In this document: positions 14,250 through 21,360 of the stretch, piece after piece
Layout: each line of letters begins with the position of its first letter
How positions within the stretch are numbered: position 1 is the stretch's first letter
Origin: a virus
DNA length: 42,443 nucleotides
Strand: one strand, 5' to 3'
Virus record (IMG/VR): IMGVR_UViG_3300037502_001664
Coordinates: 1-42,443 of that record
Made by a program: the position numbers and the translations under genes
The notes under the pieces: generated by a model
The model's database searches: none
Seen by the model: only the letters and a program-made list of their open reading frames with translations
Told to the model about the DNA's origin: nothing

Positions 14250-14276
14250 AAAAAAAAGAGAGCTTATTTAGCTCTC
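14250..14276 (-). terminator. Terminator at the end of the 15200-14264 unit
   Basis: Read leftward, GAGAGC pairs with GCTCTC and is followed by TTTTTTT. The stem overlaps the last codons of the gene at 14264. Confidence 0.8.
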
Positions 14277-14659
14277 ATTCGGTTTAAGTTTTCATCCATC
14301 ATCTGCTCTATCGATTTACCAGTCCAGCCTCCTTTCTTCGGCGCATAACTTGGAGGATTTATCGGCTCATTAGGTACATGTTTTTTGTAATCCGACATTT
14401 GTTTATTGTTTGCTAAGAATTCTCGCCAATTAGTTATACCAAAATCAGTCATAGCTTTTAGTATAACCAAGTTAGCCGCTTGCCTAGCTGCGTTAACCTT
14501 CTTTAATTCACATTCAGTTTCGAAATAAGCACGTTTCATGGCTTTGCTAGCATCATTCATTACCAAATCAAAATCGCCTCCTAAAATGCGCTTAGCGGCT
14601 TTTATGAACTCATTGTCTTCTTTCAGGCAAATATCAGCGTATCTTATGCTATGTGACAT
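14264..14659 (-). CDS. Hypothetical protein, 131 aa
   Basis: Not recognised. It has a helical N-terminal 75 residues (Lys/Ala/Glu-rich), then a Pro/Gly-rich linker (PNEPINPPSYAPKKGG) and a short helical tail. Such a layout resembles proteins that bind others through the tail, but no family is apparent. Its ATG overlaps the previous gene by 16 bases. Confidence 0.7.
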   Translation of the reverse strand: MSHSIRYADICLKEDNEFIKAAKRILGGDFDLVMNDASKAMKRAYFETECELKKVNAARQAANLVILKAMTDFGITNWREFLANNKQMSDYKKHVPNEPINPPSYAPKKGGWTGKSIEQMMDENLNRMRAK

Positions 14660-14790
14660 AAAACAACCTTGTTGTATTTGTACTTACTCTCTATGGCGTT
14701 GATTGCTTCTTGATATGTAGTCTGTTCAACGAAGTGTTCAGAAAAACCAACGCACATTTTTAGTACAACTCTAAATTTAAATAGCGGCAT
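14644..14790 (-). CDS. Small hypothetical protein, 48 aa
   Basis: Not recognised. I choose ATG 14790, which has GGAG 10 bases upstream, over an upstream start at 14841. It is short, basic and beta-like (PLFKFRVVLKM). It starts 14 bases before the end of the upstream gene and ends within the next one, in a tightly coupled chain. Confidence 0.6.
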   Translation of the reverse strand: MPLFKFRVVLKMCVGFSEHFVEQTTYQEAINAIESKYKYNKVVLCHIA

Positions 14791-15052
14791 AGTATTCAAC
14801 TCCTGATGAATTAGTGCGGTTGTGTTCCCAGTGTTCTTCACGTAGTTCGATTTTTTCTTTTACCTGTTCAATTATGTGGCGGTTGTTAATTGTCCATTCA
14901 GTTCCGTGCTTTGAAACTAACGACAATCCCTGTAGTTCAGTACCAGTTAGCCTGCCACCGCTTCCAATGTTGTTAGATTTGTAGCAGTTGAATGACGCTA
15001 GATAACCACCGTCTTTTAGTATTCTGATAATAAAGTCATTCGTTAATTTCAT
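14777..15052 (-). CDS. Hypothetical protein, 91 aa
   Basis: Not recognised. A helical start, a Gly/Ser-rich middle (NIGSGGRLTG) and a charged helix near the end (QVKEKIELREEHWEH). It starts 17 bases downstream of the overlap with the gene at 15036, in the leftward unit that begins at the divergent promoter (dyad at 15251). Confidence 0.7.
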   Translation of the reverse strand: MKLTNDFIIRILKDGGYLASFNCYKSNNIGSGGRLTGTELQGLSLVSKHGTEWTINNRHIIEQVKEKIELREEHWEHNRTNSSGVEYYAAI

Positions 15053-15200
15053 CGGCTTTACTCCAATTTGTTGATTCGAATTTAACTTTAGTTCCTTCGC
15101 GCCACCAAACGGTTTGAGGGTTGGCTTTTATATTGCGTTTTAAAACCTGTTCGGCTTCTTCTATGGTTTTGCATTTGATAGTGAGTATTTCTTTTTTCAT
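15036..15200 (-). CDS. Small basic protein, 54 aa
   Basis: Not recognised. It has a clear GGAGG SD 6 bases upstream of ATG 15200 and is the first gene of the leftward unit that diverges from the gene at 15319. It is basic, with a helix (IEEAEQVLKRNIK) and a Trp-rich end. The promoter is the dyad at 15251-15266 with GATAAT at 15231-15226. Confidence 0.65.
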   Translation of the reverse strand: MKKEILTIKCKTIEEAEQVLKRNIKANPQTVWWREGTKVKFESTNWSKADEINE

Positions 15201-15225
15201 AAGACCTCCGATTTGATGCTTGTAG

Positions 15226-15292
15226 ATTATCTTATGTGTTGTTTTAAATCTGTGATAGCTGTCACTGAATCAGCTTTGAATTTGGTTAATTA
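15226..15292. promoter_or_regulatory. Divergent promoter region with central CRP-like dyad
   Basis: TGTGA TAGCTG TCACT at 15251-15266. Leftward, GATAAT (15231-15226) lies 19 bases away; rightward, TAATTA (15287-15292) lies 20 bases away. One dyad can serve both the leftward unit (15200) and the rightward unit (15319), a symmetrical class II arrangement. Confidence 0.7.
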
Positions 15293-15318
15293 TGAAGCAC
15301 CAACAAAGGAGAAATTAA

Positions 15319-16314
15319 ATGGCTAACGAATTAATTGTAATTGAACCAACAAATGTTTTGACTGTTTTCACTTCTGATAACGGTCTTAATGAAATTATTA
15401 AGCAAGTTGAAATGGAGGTTATGACTTTTGAGCACGACCTATCCAATGACGCTAGACGCAAGAAAACAGCTTCATTAGCTCGCAAGGTTGCCAGCACAAA
15501 AACTTACCTTGATGGACTTGGTAAAGAATTGGTATCCGACTGGAAAAATAAAGCCAAGGTTGTTGATGAAAACCGTAAAATCATGCGCGATAAATTGGAT
15601 GAGTTGCGAGATTTAGCGCGCAAACCTTTAACCGATTGGGAAGAAGAGCAAGCCCGAATCGAAGAAGAAAAACGCCTTGCAGAAGAGGCTGAAAAACTAC
15701 GCCAGCAAATTGAAAGCGATCATGAAATAGCTTTACTAATGAATGAAAAGTTCGATCGCGAAGTCGAAGAGGCGAGAAAATATGAGGAAGAAGCTGAGCG
15801 ATTGCGCAAAGAGGAAGAAGAAAAGGCTCGTATTGAGCGCGAGCGCAAGATTGCAGAAGAGGCTAAACTAAAAGCTGAGCAAGAGGCAAAAGAACGCGAA
15901 GATCGATTGATTCGAGATGCTCAGGAAACTAAAGAAAAGGCAGAGCGCGAAAGAGTTGCAGCTATTGAGCGTGAAAAAGAACTTGAGCGCCAGCGCATAG
16001 CAGCAGAAGAGCGTGCCAAGCTTCAAGCTGAACAAGCTGAAATTCGACGCAAGCAAGAAGCTGAACAAGCTGAAAAGCGCCGACTAGCTGATATTGAAGC
16101 AGCTAAACAGGCTGAAATTCAACGTCAGAAAGACGAAGAGGCACAACAAAAAGCAGAGCAAGAAAAGCGTGAAGCTAACCGTAAACATGTTGGTAAAATT
16201 CGCGGTGAAGCTAAAGAATCTCTAATGGCTTTGGGTATTGATGAAGAAAAAGCAAAAGAGATTGTTCTCGCTATCTCTAGCGGTCAAATTAAAAACGTAA
16301 CCATTAATTATTAA
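15319..16314 (+). CDS. Coiled-coil phage protein, 331 aa
   Basis: The protein is a long Glu/Lys/Arg/Ala/Gln coiled coil from about residue 100 to 290, between an N-terminal helical domain and a short C-terminal domain ending in SSGQIKNVTINY. This end recurs in phage proteins located next to recombination genes. No catalytic motif is seen. It is the first gene of the rightward recombination unit and has an AAGGAG SD 8 bases upstream. It probably acts with the Sak4-like ATPase and the SSB-like protein downstream, but its role is not known. Low-complexity composition makes any similarity search difficult. Confidence 0.8.
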   Translation: MANELIVIEPTNVLTVFTSDNGLNEIIKQVEMEVMTFEHDLSNDARRKKTASLARKVASTKTYLDGLGKELVSDWKNKAKVVDENRKIMRDKLDELRDLARKPLTDWEEEQARIEEEKRLAEEAEKLRQQIESDHEIALLMNEKFDREVEEARKYEEEAERLRKEEEEKARIERERKIAEEAKLKAEQEAKEREDRLIRDAQETKEKAERERVAAIEREKELERQRIAAEERAKLQAEQAEIRRKQEAEQAEKRRLADIEAAKQAEIQRQKDEEAQQKAEQEKREANRKHVGKIRGEAKESLMALGIDEEKAKEIVLAISSGQIKNVTINY

Positions 16315-16323
16315 TCTGCAATG

Positions 16324-16373
16324 CCAATACTGTGATTAATGTCGCAGTATTGGTGTGATTGTATGGTTATGAT
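16324..16373 (+). promoter_or_regulatory. Hairpin with CRP-like dyad and -10 upstream of the Sak4-like gene
   Basis: CCAATACTG (16324-16332) and CAGTATTGG (16345-16353) form an inverted repeat. Inside it lies the imperfect dyad TGTGA TTAATG TCGCA (16331-16346), followed 21 bases later by TATGAT (16368-16373), the same spacing as at the other sites. It may be a second promoter for 16402. Confidence 0.5.
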
Positions 16374-16401
16374 GTGGTTAAGCTTTAAGGAGATACAAAC
16401 T

Positions 16402-17058
16402 ATGTCAGTACCAGTAATGATATTAGGTGATAGCGGAATGGGTAAAACTCGTTCGCTAAAAAATCTAGACCCAGAAAAAACATTCGTAGTTCAACCAAAG
16501 GCAAAACCGCTAACTTTCCCAGGAGCTAAAAATTGGAAGCGCTGGGATAATGAATCAAAAACAGGCTCAATTGTTCGTAATGACAATTACGATGCAATTA
16601 AGAGAGTTATTGGCTCAGCGCCTAAAGTTGGCAAAACAACTGTAGTTATTGATGATGCTCAGTATCTTATGCTAAATGAGGAGCTGCGGAGGTCAAAAGA
16701 AACTGGGTTCGCTAAGTTCGCGGACATGGCTAAATCTTTCATTGATTTAGTTGATTTTGCCGCAACGCTAGAAAGCCCTGTAATTATCTATTTCATGTTC
16801 CATACAGAAACAAACGATTTAGGCGAGATAAAGGCAAAAACAACAGGTAAGATGATTCGAGAAAAGATTGTACTCGAAGGTCTATTTAGTATAGTTTTAC
16901 GTGCACAGTTCCAAGATGGTTCATTCTTCTTTTCTACAAAGACTAATGGATTGGACTGTGTAAAAACACCAGAGGAGATGTTCGAATCAGATAAGATTGA
17001 AAATGACTTAACTATCGTAAACGAAGCAATTAAAAACTATGGATACTTGGAGATTTAA
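16402..17058 (+). CDS. Sak4-like RecA-fold ATPase (single-strand annealing recombinase)
   Basis: The 218-residue protein has a P-loop GDSGMGKT at residues 9-16 and Walker B VVIDD at 81-85, in the RecA-like AAA_24 type. The size and the position beside an SSB-like gene match the phage Sak4 group (as in HK620), whose members promote single-strand annealing together with their own SSB. A recombination role therefore seems likely rather than a plain motor ATPase. I choose ATG 16402 because AAGGAG lies 8 bases upstream; the open frame to 16339 is not preceded by an SD. The assignment rests on motif and context. Confidence 0.78.
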   Translation: MSVPVMILGDSGMGKTRSLKNLDPEKTFVVQPKAKPLTFPGAKNWKRWDNESKTGSIVRNDNYDAIKRVIGSAPKVGKTTVVIDDAQYLMLNEELRRSKETGFAKFADMAKSFIDLVDFAATLESPVIIYFMFHTETNDLGEIKAKTTGKMIREKIVLEGLFSIVLRAQFQDGSFFFSTKTNGLDCVKTPEEMFESDKIENDLTIVNEAIKNYGYLEI

Positions 17059-17061
17059 ACT

Positions 17062-17643
17062 ATGAACTCATTTATGACATTTGAAAAAGATTCTGCACTT
17101 AAAGCTGGTGGTGGTGATTACATCTCAGAAACTGGTTGTTATGTAGGCGATATCGCAGCAAAGGCTGTTACAGCAAAGTCTGGCTCTCTTGGTGTTGAGT
17201 TATCAATCAAAACAGATAGTGGTTTAACCGGTAACTACATTACCATTTACTTTCAAAAGTCTGACGGAAGCCGTATTAACTCAGGCTTTAACCACCTTCA
17301 ATCAATGATGGGGCTGTTAAAGGTTGGCAATCTAGCTCAACCAGTAGATGACGGAAACGGTGATTACCTAATCAAAGAATTCTGCTCTAAAAAGCTTGGG
17401 CTAGCATTACAGAAGCGACTATATAGCAAGAACGATGGTAGTGATGGTTATGACTTCCAATTGCGCGCAGTATTTGACCCAGTAACAAATCAGACATACA
17501 AAGAAAAGTCAGAAGGAACTGAAGCTAAAAAAATTAAGTTGCTATCTGAAACTATGAAAGACCAAGACGAGCGAAATCAATCTCAAGCTGGTCGATCACA
17601 ACCAAGCCAGCAAAGTGAAAGCTATGATGACTTCGACTTTTAA
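17062..17643 (+). CDS. SSB-like protein
   Basis: The 193-residue protein has a beta-rich, OB-like N-terminal part and a Gln/Ser-rich linker that ends in the acidic-hydrophobic tail DDFDF, the hallmark of SSB C-termini that recruit partners. It lies four bases after the Sak4-like gene. Sak4 proteins of other phages need such a partner. It probably coats single-stranded DNA during replication and annealing. A terminator follows directly. No similarity to host SSB is visible in the core. Confidence 0.75.
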   Translation: MNSFMTFEKDSALKAGGGDYISETGCYVGDIAAKAVTAKSGSLGVELSIKTDSGLTGNYITIYFQKSDGSRINSGFNHLQSMMGLLKVGNLAQPVDDGNGDYLIKEFCSKKLGLALQKRLYSKNDGSDGYDFQLRAVFDPVTNQTYKEKSEGTEAKKIKLLSETMKDQDERNQSQAGRSQPSQQSESYDDFDF

Positions 17644-17651
17644 CTAAACTT

Positions 17652-17680
17652 AACCGCTCTTTATGGGCGGTTTTCTTTTT
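17652..17680 (+). terminator. Terminator after the SSB-like gene
   Basis: AACCGC pairs with GCGGTT (17652-17657 / 17667-17672) and is followed by TTCTTTTT. The CRP-like dyad of the next unit begins at its last base. Confidence 0.85.
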
Positions 17681-17722
17681 GTGACAACAATCACGTTCAC
17701 AATAATAAATCCGTTGTATATT
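17680..17722 (+). promoter_or_regulatory. CRP-like dyad and -10 upstream of gene 17742
   Basis: TGTGA CAACAA TCACG (17680-17695), then TATATT at 17717-17722, exactly 21 bases after the dyad (class II spacing). TTCACA at 17694-17699 lies 17 bases before the -10. Confidence 0.7.
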
Positions 17723-17741
17723 AATAAAAAACGGAGGATAT

Positions 17742-18101
17742 ATGAGCAAAGAAGAGTTTCGAGATAGATTAAGAAAGGTTCAATCAGCAGATTTGTATCA
17801 AGTGGCTGAGTATCTTTTTGACCGACAAGGTGAAGAGATTAACATTGATACTTTCTACGATGAACTAGGTGTTGATAATGAATTGGTGATTAGCTTTGTT
17901 AAACGTTTGCGTTATCGTTATAAATTCGATATTGAATCTATTAACAAGCAAGGTTATCCGTCAATCTACATATTTAAAGGCTTGAGCTCAATGGATGAAG
18001 AAGTTAAGCCTAAGCGCAAAAGCCGCCAAAAGCACAGAGATACATTTTCATTTCCAACACTAACACCAAGCGAAAAGTTATTAAACGGAGTTTTCAAATG
18101 A
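17742..18101 (+). CDS. Hypothetical protein with a winged-helix-like segment, 119 aa
   Basis: Not assigned. The first 75 residues read like a small helix-turn-helix or winged-helix domain (LYQVAEYLFDRQG, INIDTFYDELGV, LVISFVKRLRYRYKFD), followed by a basic Lys/Arg-rich tail. A DNA-binding regulator is plausible. It is the first gene of the lysis-region transcript, with GGAGG about 8 bases upstream. Its stop overlaps the next start as ATGA. Confidence 0.65.
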   Translation: MSKEEFRDRLRKVQSADLYQVAEYLFDRQGEEINIDTFYDELGVDNELVISFVKRLRYRYKFDIESINKQGYPSIYIFKGLSSMDEEVKPKRKSRQKHRDTFSFPTLTPSEKLLNGVFK

Positions 18102-18265
18102 ATAAATATACTAAGAATGCTCAAAAATGGGTTCAAGAATATGAGCAGGAAGAATGGGAAGATATTAGAGCTGAGGAAATCCTAATTGCTTCAGCAGTAT
18201 CATTGTTTGCTGGTGGTTTTATTGTTCTTTGCTACAGTGTCGCTGAATGGCTTGCTTTACTATGA
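18098..18265 (+). CDS. Small membrane protein, 55 aa
   Basis: The 55-residue protein has an acidic helical N-terminal half and one membrane segment of about 20 hydrophobic residues near its C-terminus (from ILIASAVSLFAGG on). It starts in an ATGA overlap. Its position at the head of the lysis region allows a holin-related role, but nothing specific supports it. No signal peptide. Confidence 0.65.
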   Translation: MNKYTKNAQKWVQEYEQEEWEDIRAEEILIASAVSLFAGGFIVLCYSVAEWLALL

Positions 18266-18456
18266 TGGTAGAGATACTTAGAAACTACAAAGACATCAAG
18301 AAAGGCGTTTACGAACTTGCGTTAAATGGTCGCGAAGAAGTTATGATAAAATTACCTATAACTCGCGAATCATGGCGAAGTGTAAAAGTTCCGGTTTTTC
18401 TAAAGCAAGGTAAATGCGGAAGGCGTAGACTAGTTAAAAGGATTAACAATGCCTAG
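18262..18456 (+). CDS. Small basic protein, 64 aa
   Basis: Not recognised. It is Lys/Arg-rich and beta-like in the centre, ending in a strongly basic segment. The ATG at 18262 overlaps the upstream stop; a second ATG follows at once. The last eight bases overlap the next gene. Confidence 0.6.
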   Translation: MMVEILRNYKDIKKGVYELALNGREEVMIKLPITRESWRSVKVPVFLKQGKCGRRRLVKRINNA

Positions 18457-18649
18457 TGAATGCGTGAAAGATTTTGTACGATGGTGGTGTGAAGAAAATA
18501 ACAAACCATGCCATTATGATGCTGATGAATCATTTTCTAATCCGGTTGGTGAATCTAAACTTATACTAAGGCGTAGAATAGAATATGCAGAGTCTGCATT
18601 GATTGATGAAGATGATTTTGAAATTAACTCACCTTATTACGGAGTTTGA
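18449..18649 (+). CDS. Hypothetical protein, 66 aa
   Basis: Not recognised. Acidic overall, with a Trp pair (FVRWWCEE) near the start. It lies between a basic small protein and the endolysin gene, whose GTG start follows by 2 bases. AGGATT precedes the ATG. Confidence 0.65.
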   Translation: MPSECVKDFVRWWCEENNKPCHYDADESFSNPVGESKLILRRRIEYAESALIDEDDFEINSPYYGV

Positions 18650-18651
18650 TT

Positions 18652-19110
18652 GTGATAACAATTGAAAAGTTACTAGCATTTGAAGAGGGTTATCGCGAAA
18701 AGCCTTATTATTGTAGTGAGGGCTATCCAACAATAGGAATTGGTAAAAGAATTGGGGCAAAAGGAGCTAATCTTTCTCTTTATCAGTTCTCTTGTTCTAT
18801 TTCTGTTGCCAATGCCTTTCTTGAAGAGGATATAAACTTGATAAAAATGGATCTTAAAAAGTTTAAGTGGTACAAGGGTTTGGATGATGGTCGAAAGATT
18901 ATTTTAATATCCATGTGTTATCAGCTTGGCGTTTCTGGATTATTGAAATTCAAAAAGATGATTAAGGCTATTGAGAATTGTGATTTTATTGAAGCTGAAA
19001 AACAGGCTTTAGATAGTAAATGGGCAAAACAAACGCCAGTTAGAGCAGCTAGGCACGCTAGAGTAATAGGAGGAATGTCAATTGAGTCCGTATATTCTGG
19101 AGTTATTTAG
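18652..19110 (+). CDS. Endolysin, T4-type lysozyme (GH24)
   Basis: The 152-residue protein is a phage muramidase of glycoside hydrolase family 24. The catalytic triad of T4 lysozyme (E11, D20, T26) appears as E12, C21 and T27 in the run FEEGYREKPYYCSEGYPTIG; cysteine instead of Asp at the second position is known in several phages. No signal sequence or SAR segment is present, so release through a holin is expected. I take the GTG at 18652 as start because GGAG lies 8 bases before it; a TTG in frame lies at 18646. It cuts the peptidoglycan of the host. Confidence 0.92.
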   Translation: MITIEKLLAFEEGYREKPYYCSEGYPTIGIGKRIGAKGANLSLYQFSCSISVANAFLEEDINLIKMDLKKFKWYKGLDDGRKIILISMCYQLGVSGLLKFKKMIKAIENCDFIEAEKQALDSKWAKQTPVRAARHARVIGGMSIESVYSGVI

Positions 19111-19173
19111 TCTCGCGCTGATTACTCCGCCACTTTTACAAACCAATCAATTTATTTTTATCGGGAGAGTTTT

Positions 19174-19338
19174 ATGAATATTCCACCAGTATTTAAAACC
19201 AAAAAGTTTGTTGCAGCTATCGTAGGTGTTATTGCTTTAGTGGCTGGCGCTTATGGGTTTAACGCTTCACCAGAGTTCCAACAAGGTATCATTGAATTAA
19301 CTTGTTCGTTAGTTCAATGTGTAGAGGTCGCGCAATGA
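19174..19338 (+). CDS. Putative holin (single membrane segment), 54 aa
   Basis: The 54-residue protein has a Lys-rich start (FKTKKF), one hydrophobic segment at about residues 12-28 (VAAIVGVIALVAG), and a longer C-terminal tail with two Cys. It lies directly between the endolysin and Rz/Rz1 genes, the usual holin position. The SD is GGGAGAG. It overlaps the Rz start as ATGA. One membrane segment fits a class III or pinholin-like protein, which I infer from context only. Confidence 0.65.
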   Translation: MNIPPVFKTKKFVAAIVGVIALVAGAYGFNASPEFQQGIIELTCSLVQCVEVAQ

Positions 19339-19544
19339 CAGCCTTTATTATTGGTGTAATCCTAGTGATGTTTTTGATTATCCTAACTCTAACCAAGTGG
19401 CTTGATGAAGAGAAATCAAAACGAAAACTAGCAGAGCAAAAGGTAAAAGCGCATGAAGCACTTCAGCGAATTGATGAAGAAATTGATAATGGCGGTGACG
19501 TTTATCTTGCTGACCAGTTGCGCGAACTACAGCGCGATTTGTGA
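19335..19544 (+). CDS. Rz-like inner-membrane spanin subunit
   Basis: The 69-residue protein has an N-terminal membrane segment (about residues 3-20) and a charged helical coil after it (KWLDEEKSKRKLAEQKV), the i-spanin layout of lambda Rz, though shorter than usual. The Rz1-like lipoprotein frame starts inside this gene, which is typical. Together they fuse inner and outer membranes in the last step of lysis. Confidence 0.8.
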   Translation: MTAFIIGVILVMFLIILTLTKWLDEEKSKRKLAEQKVKAHEALQRIDEEIDNGGDVYLADQLRELQRDL

Positions 19545-19650
19545 CGTGATTGAGCCTGTATCGATTTCTAAGCATGATGTTTTGTCAAAAGAGACTCAGA
19601 TTAGCATTGTTAGAAATAAACGCATTATCGAGGAATTTTGTAGAGAGTGA
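19453..19650 (+). CDS. Rz1-like outer-membrane lipoprotein (o-spanin), overlapping Rz
   Basis: The 65-residue frame starts within Rz in another register. It has a lipoprotein signal with two Lys, a hydrophobic core and the lipobox LTSC at about residue 23. Processing and lipidation at this Cys would give a short mature lipoprotein facing the periplasm. Starts at 19453 (AAAGG upstream) or at 19474 are both possible. It extends 106 bases beyond the Rz stop. It is a nested Rz/Rz1 pair. Confidence 0.82.
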   Translation: MKHFSELMKKLIMAVTFILLTSCANYSAICDVIEPVSISKHDVLSKETQISIVRNKRIIEEFCRE

Positions 19651-19751
19651 GGTGGTCAATTGTCTACGGTCACGCCTATGGTGTCGCCAAACAAAACGCT
19701 GGGAAGCGTGTTGCCCTTGCTGATGGTGTAAAGAAACCGGATGCCATGTGA
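19647..19751 (+). CDS. Candidate small protein, 34 aa
   Basis: A GTG start overlaps the Rz1 stop as GTGA and gives a 34-residue frame, basic, containing YGHAYGVAKQNAGKR. No family is recognised. The coupled start and the terminator that follows after 24 bases speak for translation; the short length speaks against. Confidence 0.4.
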   Translation: MRWSIVYGHAYGVAKQNAGKRVALADGVKKPDAM

Positions 19752-19774
19752 AAATGAGATGGATTAAACAAAGA

Positions 19775-19809
19775 GGGTGCAAGACGGAATTTCCTTGCGC
19801 CCTTTTTTA
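19775..19809 (+). terminator. Terminator of the lysis unit
   Basis: GGGTGCAAG (19775-19783) pairs with CTTGCGCCC (19794-19802), followed by TTTTTT. Nine pairs with one wobble. Confidence 0.9.
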
Positions 19810-19813
19810 TTTC

Positions 19814-19855
19814 TGTGATTCAGTTAACAGAAACAAACAGACAAAGGAGTATGAT
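19814..19855 (+). promoter_or_regulatory. CRP-like dyad and -10 upstream of gene 19877
   Basis: TGTGA TTCAGT TAACA (19814-19829), then TATGAT at 19850-19855, 20 bases later. Same geometry as at 17680 and 39607. Confidence 0.6.
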
Positions 19856-19876
19856 TAATTTAACCAAGGAGAAGTT

Positions 19877-20044
19877 ATGGAAGTTGTATCAAACCTTTAT
19901 GTTGGTTTCTCAAATTGCGAGAGATACCGGCAAAACAAAAGAAATCGCAGATTGTTGGAGTTAAATCGAGCTTATGACAAAGAAGAAAGGAAAGGCGAAA
20001 AGAACATCAAACAAAATGCCTGTAATGAAACCGAGAGCGCGTAG
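19877..20044 (+). CDS. Small charged protein, 55 aa
   Basis: Not recognised. It is rich in Arg, Lys, Asn and Glu (ERYRQNKRNRRLLELNR). It has AAGGAG 6 bases before the ATG, the best SD of this unit. The following gene starts inside it in another frame and overlaps 71 bases. Both may be real; the SD favours this one. Confidence 0.6.
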   Translation: MEVVSNLYVGFSNCERYRQNKRNRRLLELNRAYDKEERKGEKNIKQNACNETESA

Positions 20045-20117
20045 CAAGCATAAAGAGTTGATGAAACTTGCTGGCTATGAAAAGAATAAATTAGATAGAG
20101 AGGAATTGGTTAAGTGA
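19974..20117 (+). CDS. Small very basic protein, 47 aa
   Basis: Not recognised. The chain is Lys/Arg-rich (TKKKGKAKRTSNK), as in nucleic-acid binding tails. It lies in another frame of the gene at 19877-20044 and ends in a GTGA overlap with the MazG-like gene, which supports coupled translation. No clear SD. Confidence 0.5.
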   Translation: MTKKKGKAKRTSNKMPVMKPRARSKHKELMKLAGYEKNKLDREELVK

Positions 20118-20440
20118 TTAATACTGAAGATAAAAATGAATGCATCAACTTTCTTATAGATAATGTTGCTAACTGGCATCATCAAAGAAATCTAGTTGAT
20201 GGTGCTAATAACTTTTCTCAATTCACAAAGTTGATTGAAAAGGCTGGAGAGCTTGCTGGGAATATTTCTCGCGGCAAAGATTGCAAAGATGATATTGGTG
20301 ATATGGTTGTAGTTCTTATTAACATCTGTGAACGTCAGGGTTATACACTTCAAGAGTGCTTAGAGACTGCTTGGAATGACATCAAAGATAGAAAAGGAAT
20401 GATGATTAACGGAACATTCGTTAAAGAGGCTGATTTATGA
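20114..20440 (+). CDS. MazG-like nucleotide pyrophosphohydrolase domain protein
   Basis: The 108-residue protein resembles MazG-type helical proteins: EKAGELAGNISRGKD, then DDIGDMVVVLINI with the conserved Asp pair that binds the metal, and an end reading DIKDRKGMMINGTFVKE, common in phage members. It may hydrolyse non-canonical nucleoside triphosphates or lower alarmone levels in the infected cell. It starts with GTG overlapping the previous stop. The first EExxE helix pair is partly degenerate, so activity is uncertain. Confidence 0.8.
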   Translation: MINTEDKNECINFLIDNVANWHHQRNLVDGANNFSQFTKLIEKAGELAGNISRGKDCKDDIGDMVVVLINICERQGYTLQECLETAWNDIKDRKGMMINGTFVKEADL

Positions 20441-20556
20441 AATTCAAACTAGAACTATGGATTAAAAAACACCGCAAACAATGTGCTTCTACCGCTAAAG
20501 AATTAAATTTTTGGTGGTGCGCTTCTCACGAAGATTTGAAACACTTAGAGAGTTAA
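20437..20556 (+). CDS. Small basic protein, 39 aa
   Basis: Not recognised. It starts in an ATGA overlap with the MazG-like gene. Two Cys and two Trp (FWWCASH) are present with several His; no clear metal site. It is a small chain that may be real given the coupling. Confidence 0.5.
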   Translation: MKFKLELWIKKHRKQCASTAKELNFWWCASHEDLKHLES

Positions 20557-20561
20557 TCAAA

Positions 20562-20876
20562 ATGGCAGCTTGGCTTAATTACTTAAATGATTGTGCGAAT
20601 GGGTTATCTCATAAACAGATAGCTGATAAACACAGTGTAAGCCTTGCTGCCGTTAATAAAGGATTAAGACTAGCAAAGGTTAAGGTAAATGCTAAAACGC
20701 TTTGTGAGGCTGTTTATAGGGCGTCTAAATCAGGTTTGATATGTGCACTCATATTCTCTATGCAATACCTAGAGCTTGATATGGTTTTACATCCAGCCGA
20801 CCACGGAGATATGTCTCGGAGAGGTACTAGAACGAGATTGGTTAAGCGGAATAAAAAGGATTTAGATTTTATCTAA
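20562..20876 (+). CDS. HTH protein, 104 aa
   Basis: The N-terminal 45 residues contain a helix-turn-helix of the resolvase/sigma type (NGLSHKQIADKHSVSLAAVNKGL), suggesting DNA binding. The C-terminal half is basic. A regulator or small terminase-like function is possible; no family is certain. I choose ATG 20562, with GAGAG 9 bases upstream, over an upstream start at 20511. It ends convergently with the XhlA-like gene, overlapping 8 bases. Confidence 0.7.
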   Translation: MAAWLNYLNDCANGLSHKQIADKHSVSLAAVNKGLRLAKVKVNAKTLCEAVYRASKSGLICALIFSMQYLELDMVLHPADHGDMSRRGTRTRLVKRNKKDLDFI

Positions 20877-21174
20877 GACCTATTAACACACTTAGTTCAG
20901 GTACGTACTTAACAATCAAACCAAGCGCTATTGTGCAAATTAATGTCCATTTCGCTATTTGCTTCGCATTTTGCAATACTTGATTTTCAATTTTTGTAAT
21001 TCTTTCATCGGTTGTATCGTGTCGTTTTTCTAGTGATGACATTCTTACGTGAACATCTACGAGCTTCTCTGTCACATCAACAAGTCTATCAAGTTGTTTT
21101 CCTTGGTGTTTTTGGTCTTGCTCTACTCTTGCTAGTCGTTCGTTGACTTCGCTCATATCTGAAATGCCACTCAT
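20869..21174 (-). CDS. XhlA-like membrane-anchored coiled-coil protein
   Basis: The 101-residue protein has a long charged coiled coil (to about residue 75) and a C-terminal membrane segment (about 78-95), the layout of hemolysin XhlA-type proteins that act with holins in phage lysis. It lies after the tail fibre gene and faces the lysis cassette. The ATG at 21174 is preceded by GGGG, and this lies in the 3' arm of the hairpin at 21183-21218. Role in lysis is inferred from family form. Confidence 0.65.
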   Translation of the reverse strand: MSGISDMSEVNERLARVEQDQKHQGKQLDRLVDVTEKLVDVHVRMSSLEKRHDTTDERITKIENQVLQNAKQIAKWTLICTIALGLIVKYVPELSVLIGLR

Positions 21175-21182
21175 AAAATAAA

Positions 21183-21218
21183 CCCCATAATATGCAATTG
21201 TACATGTATATTATGGGG
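21183..21218 (-). terminator. Long hairpin ahead of the XhlA-like gene
   Basis: CCCCATAATAT (21183-21193) pairs perfectly with ATATTATGGGG (21208-21218), followed leftward by TTTATTTT and then the ATG at 21174. It may be the terminator of the tail fibre transcript, but it also hides the only SD (GGGG) of the next gene. Confidence 0.7.
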
Positions 21219-21360
21219 TTACGCAATTTTAATGCCTAGGTGGATATTTGTTTACTGTTGTGTAATTAATTAAACAGCTAGGTGGATTTCATTGTATCAT
21301 CGGCATAAAAGTAAGTATTTATATCGATTAAACTATGAAGTTAGTTGATAATTTTATTGC

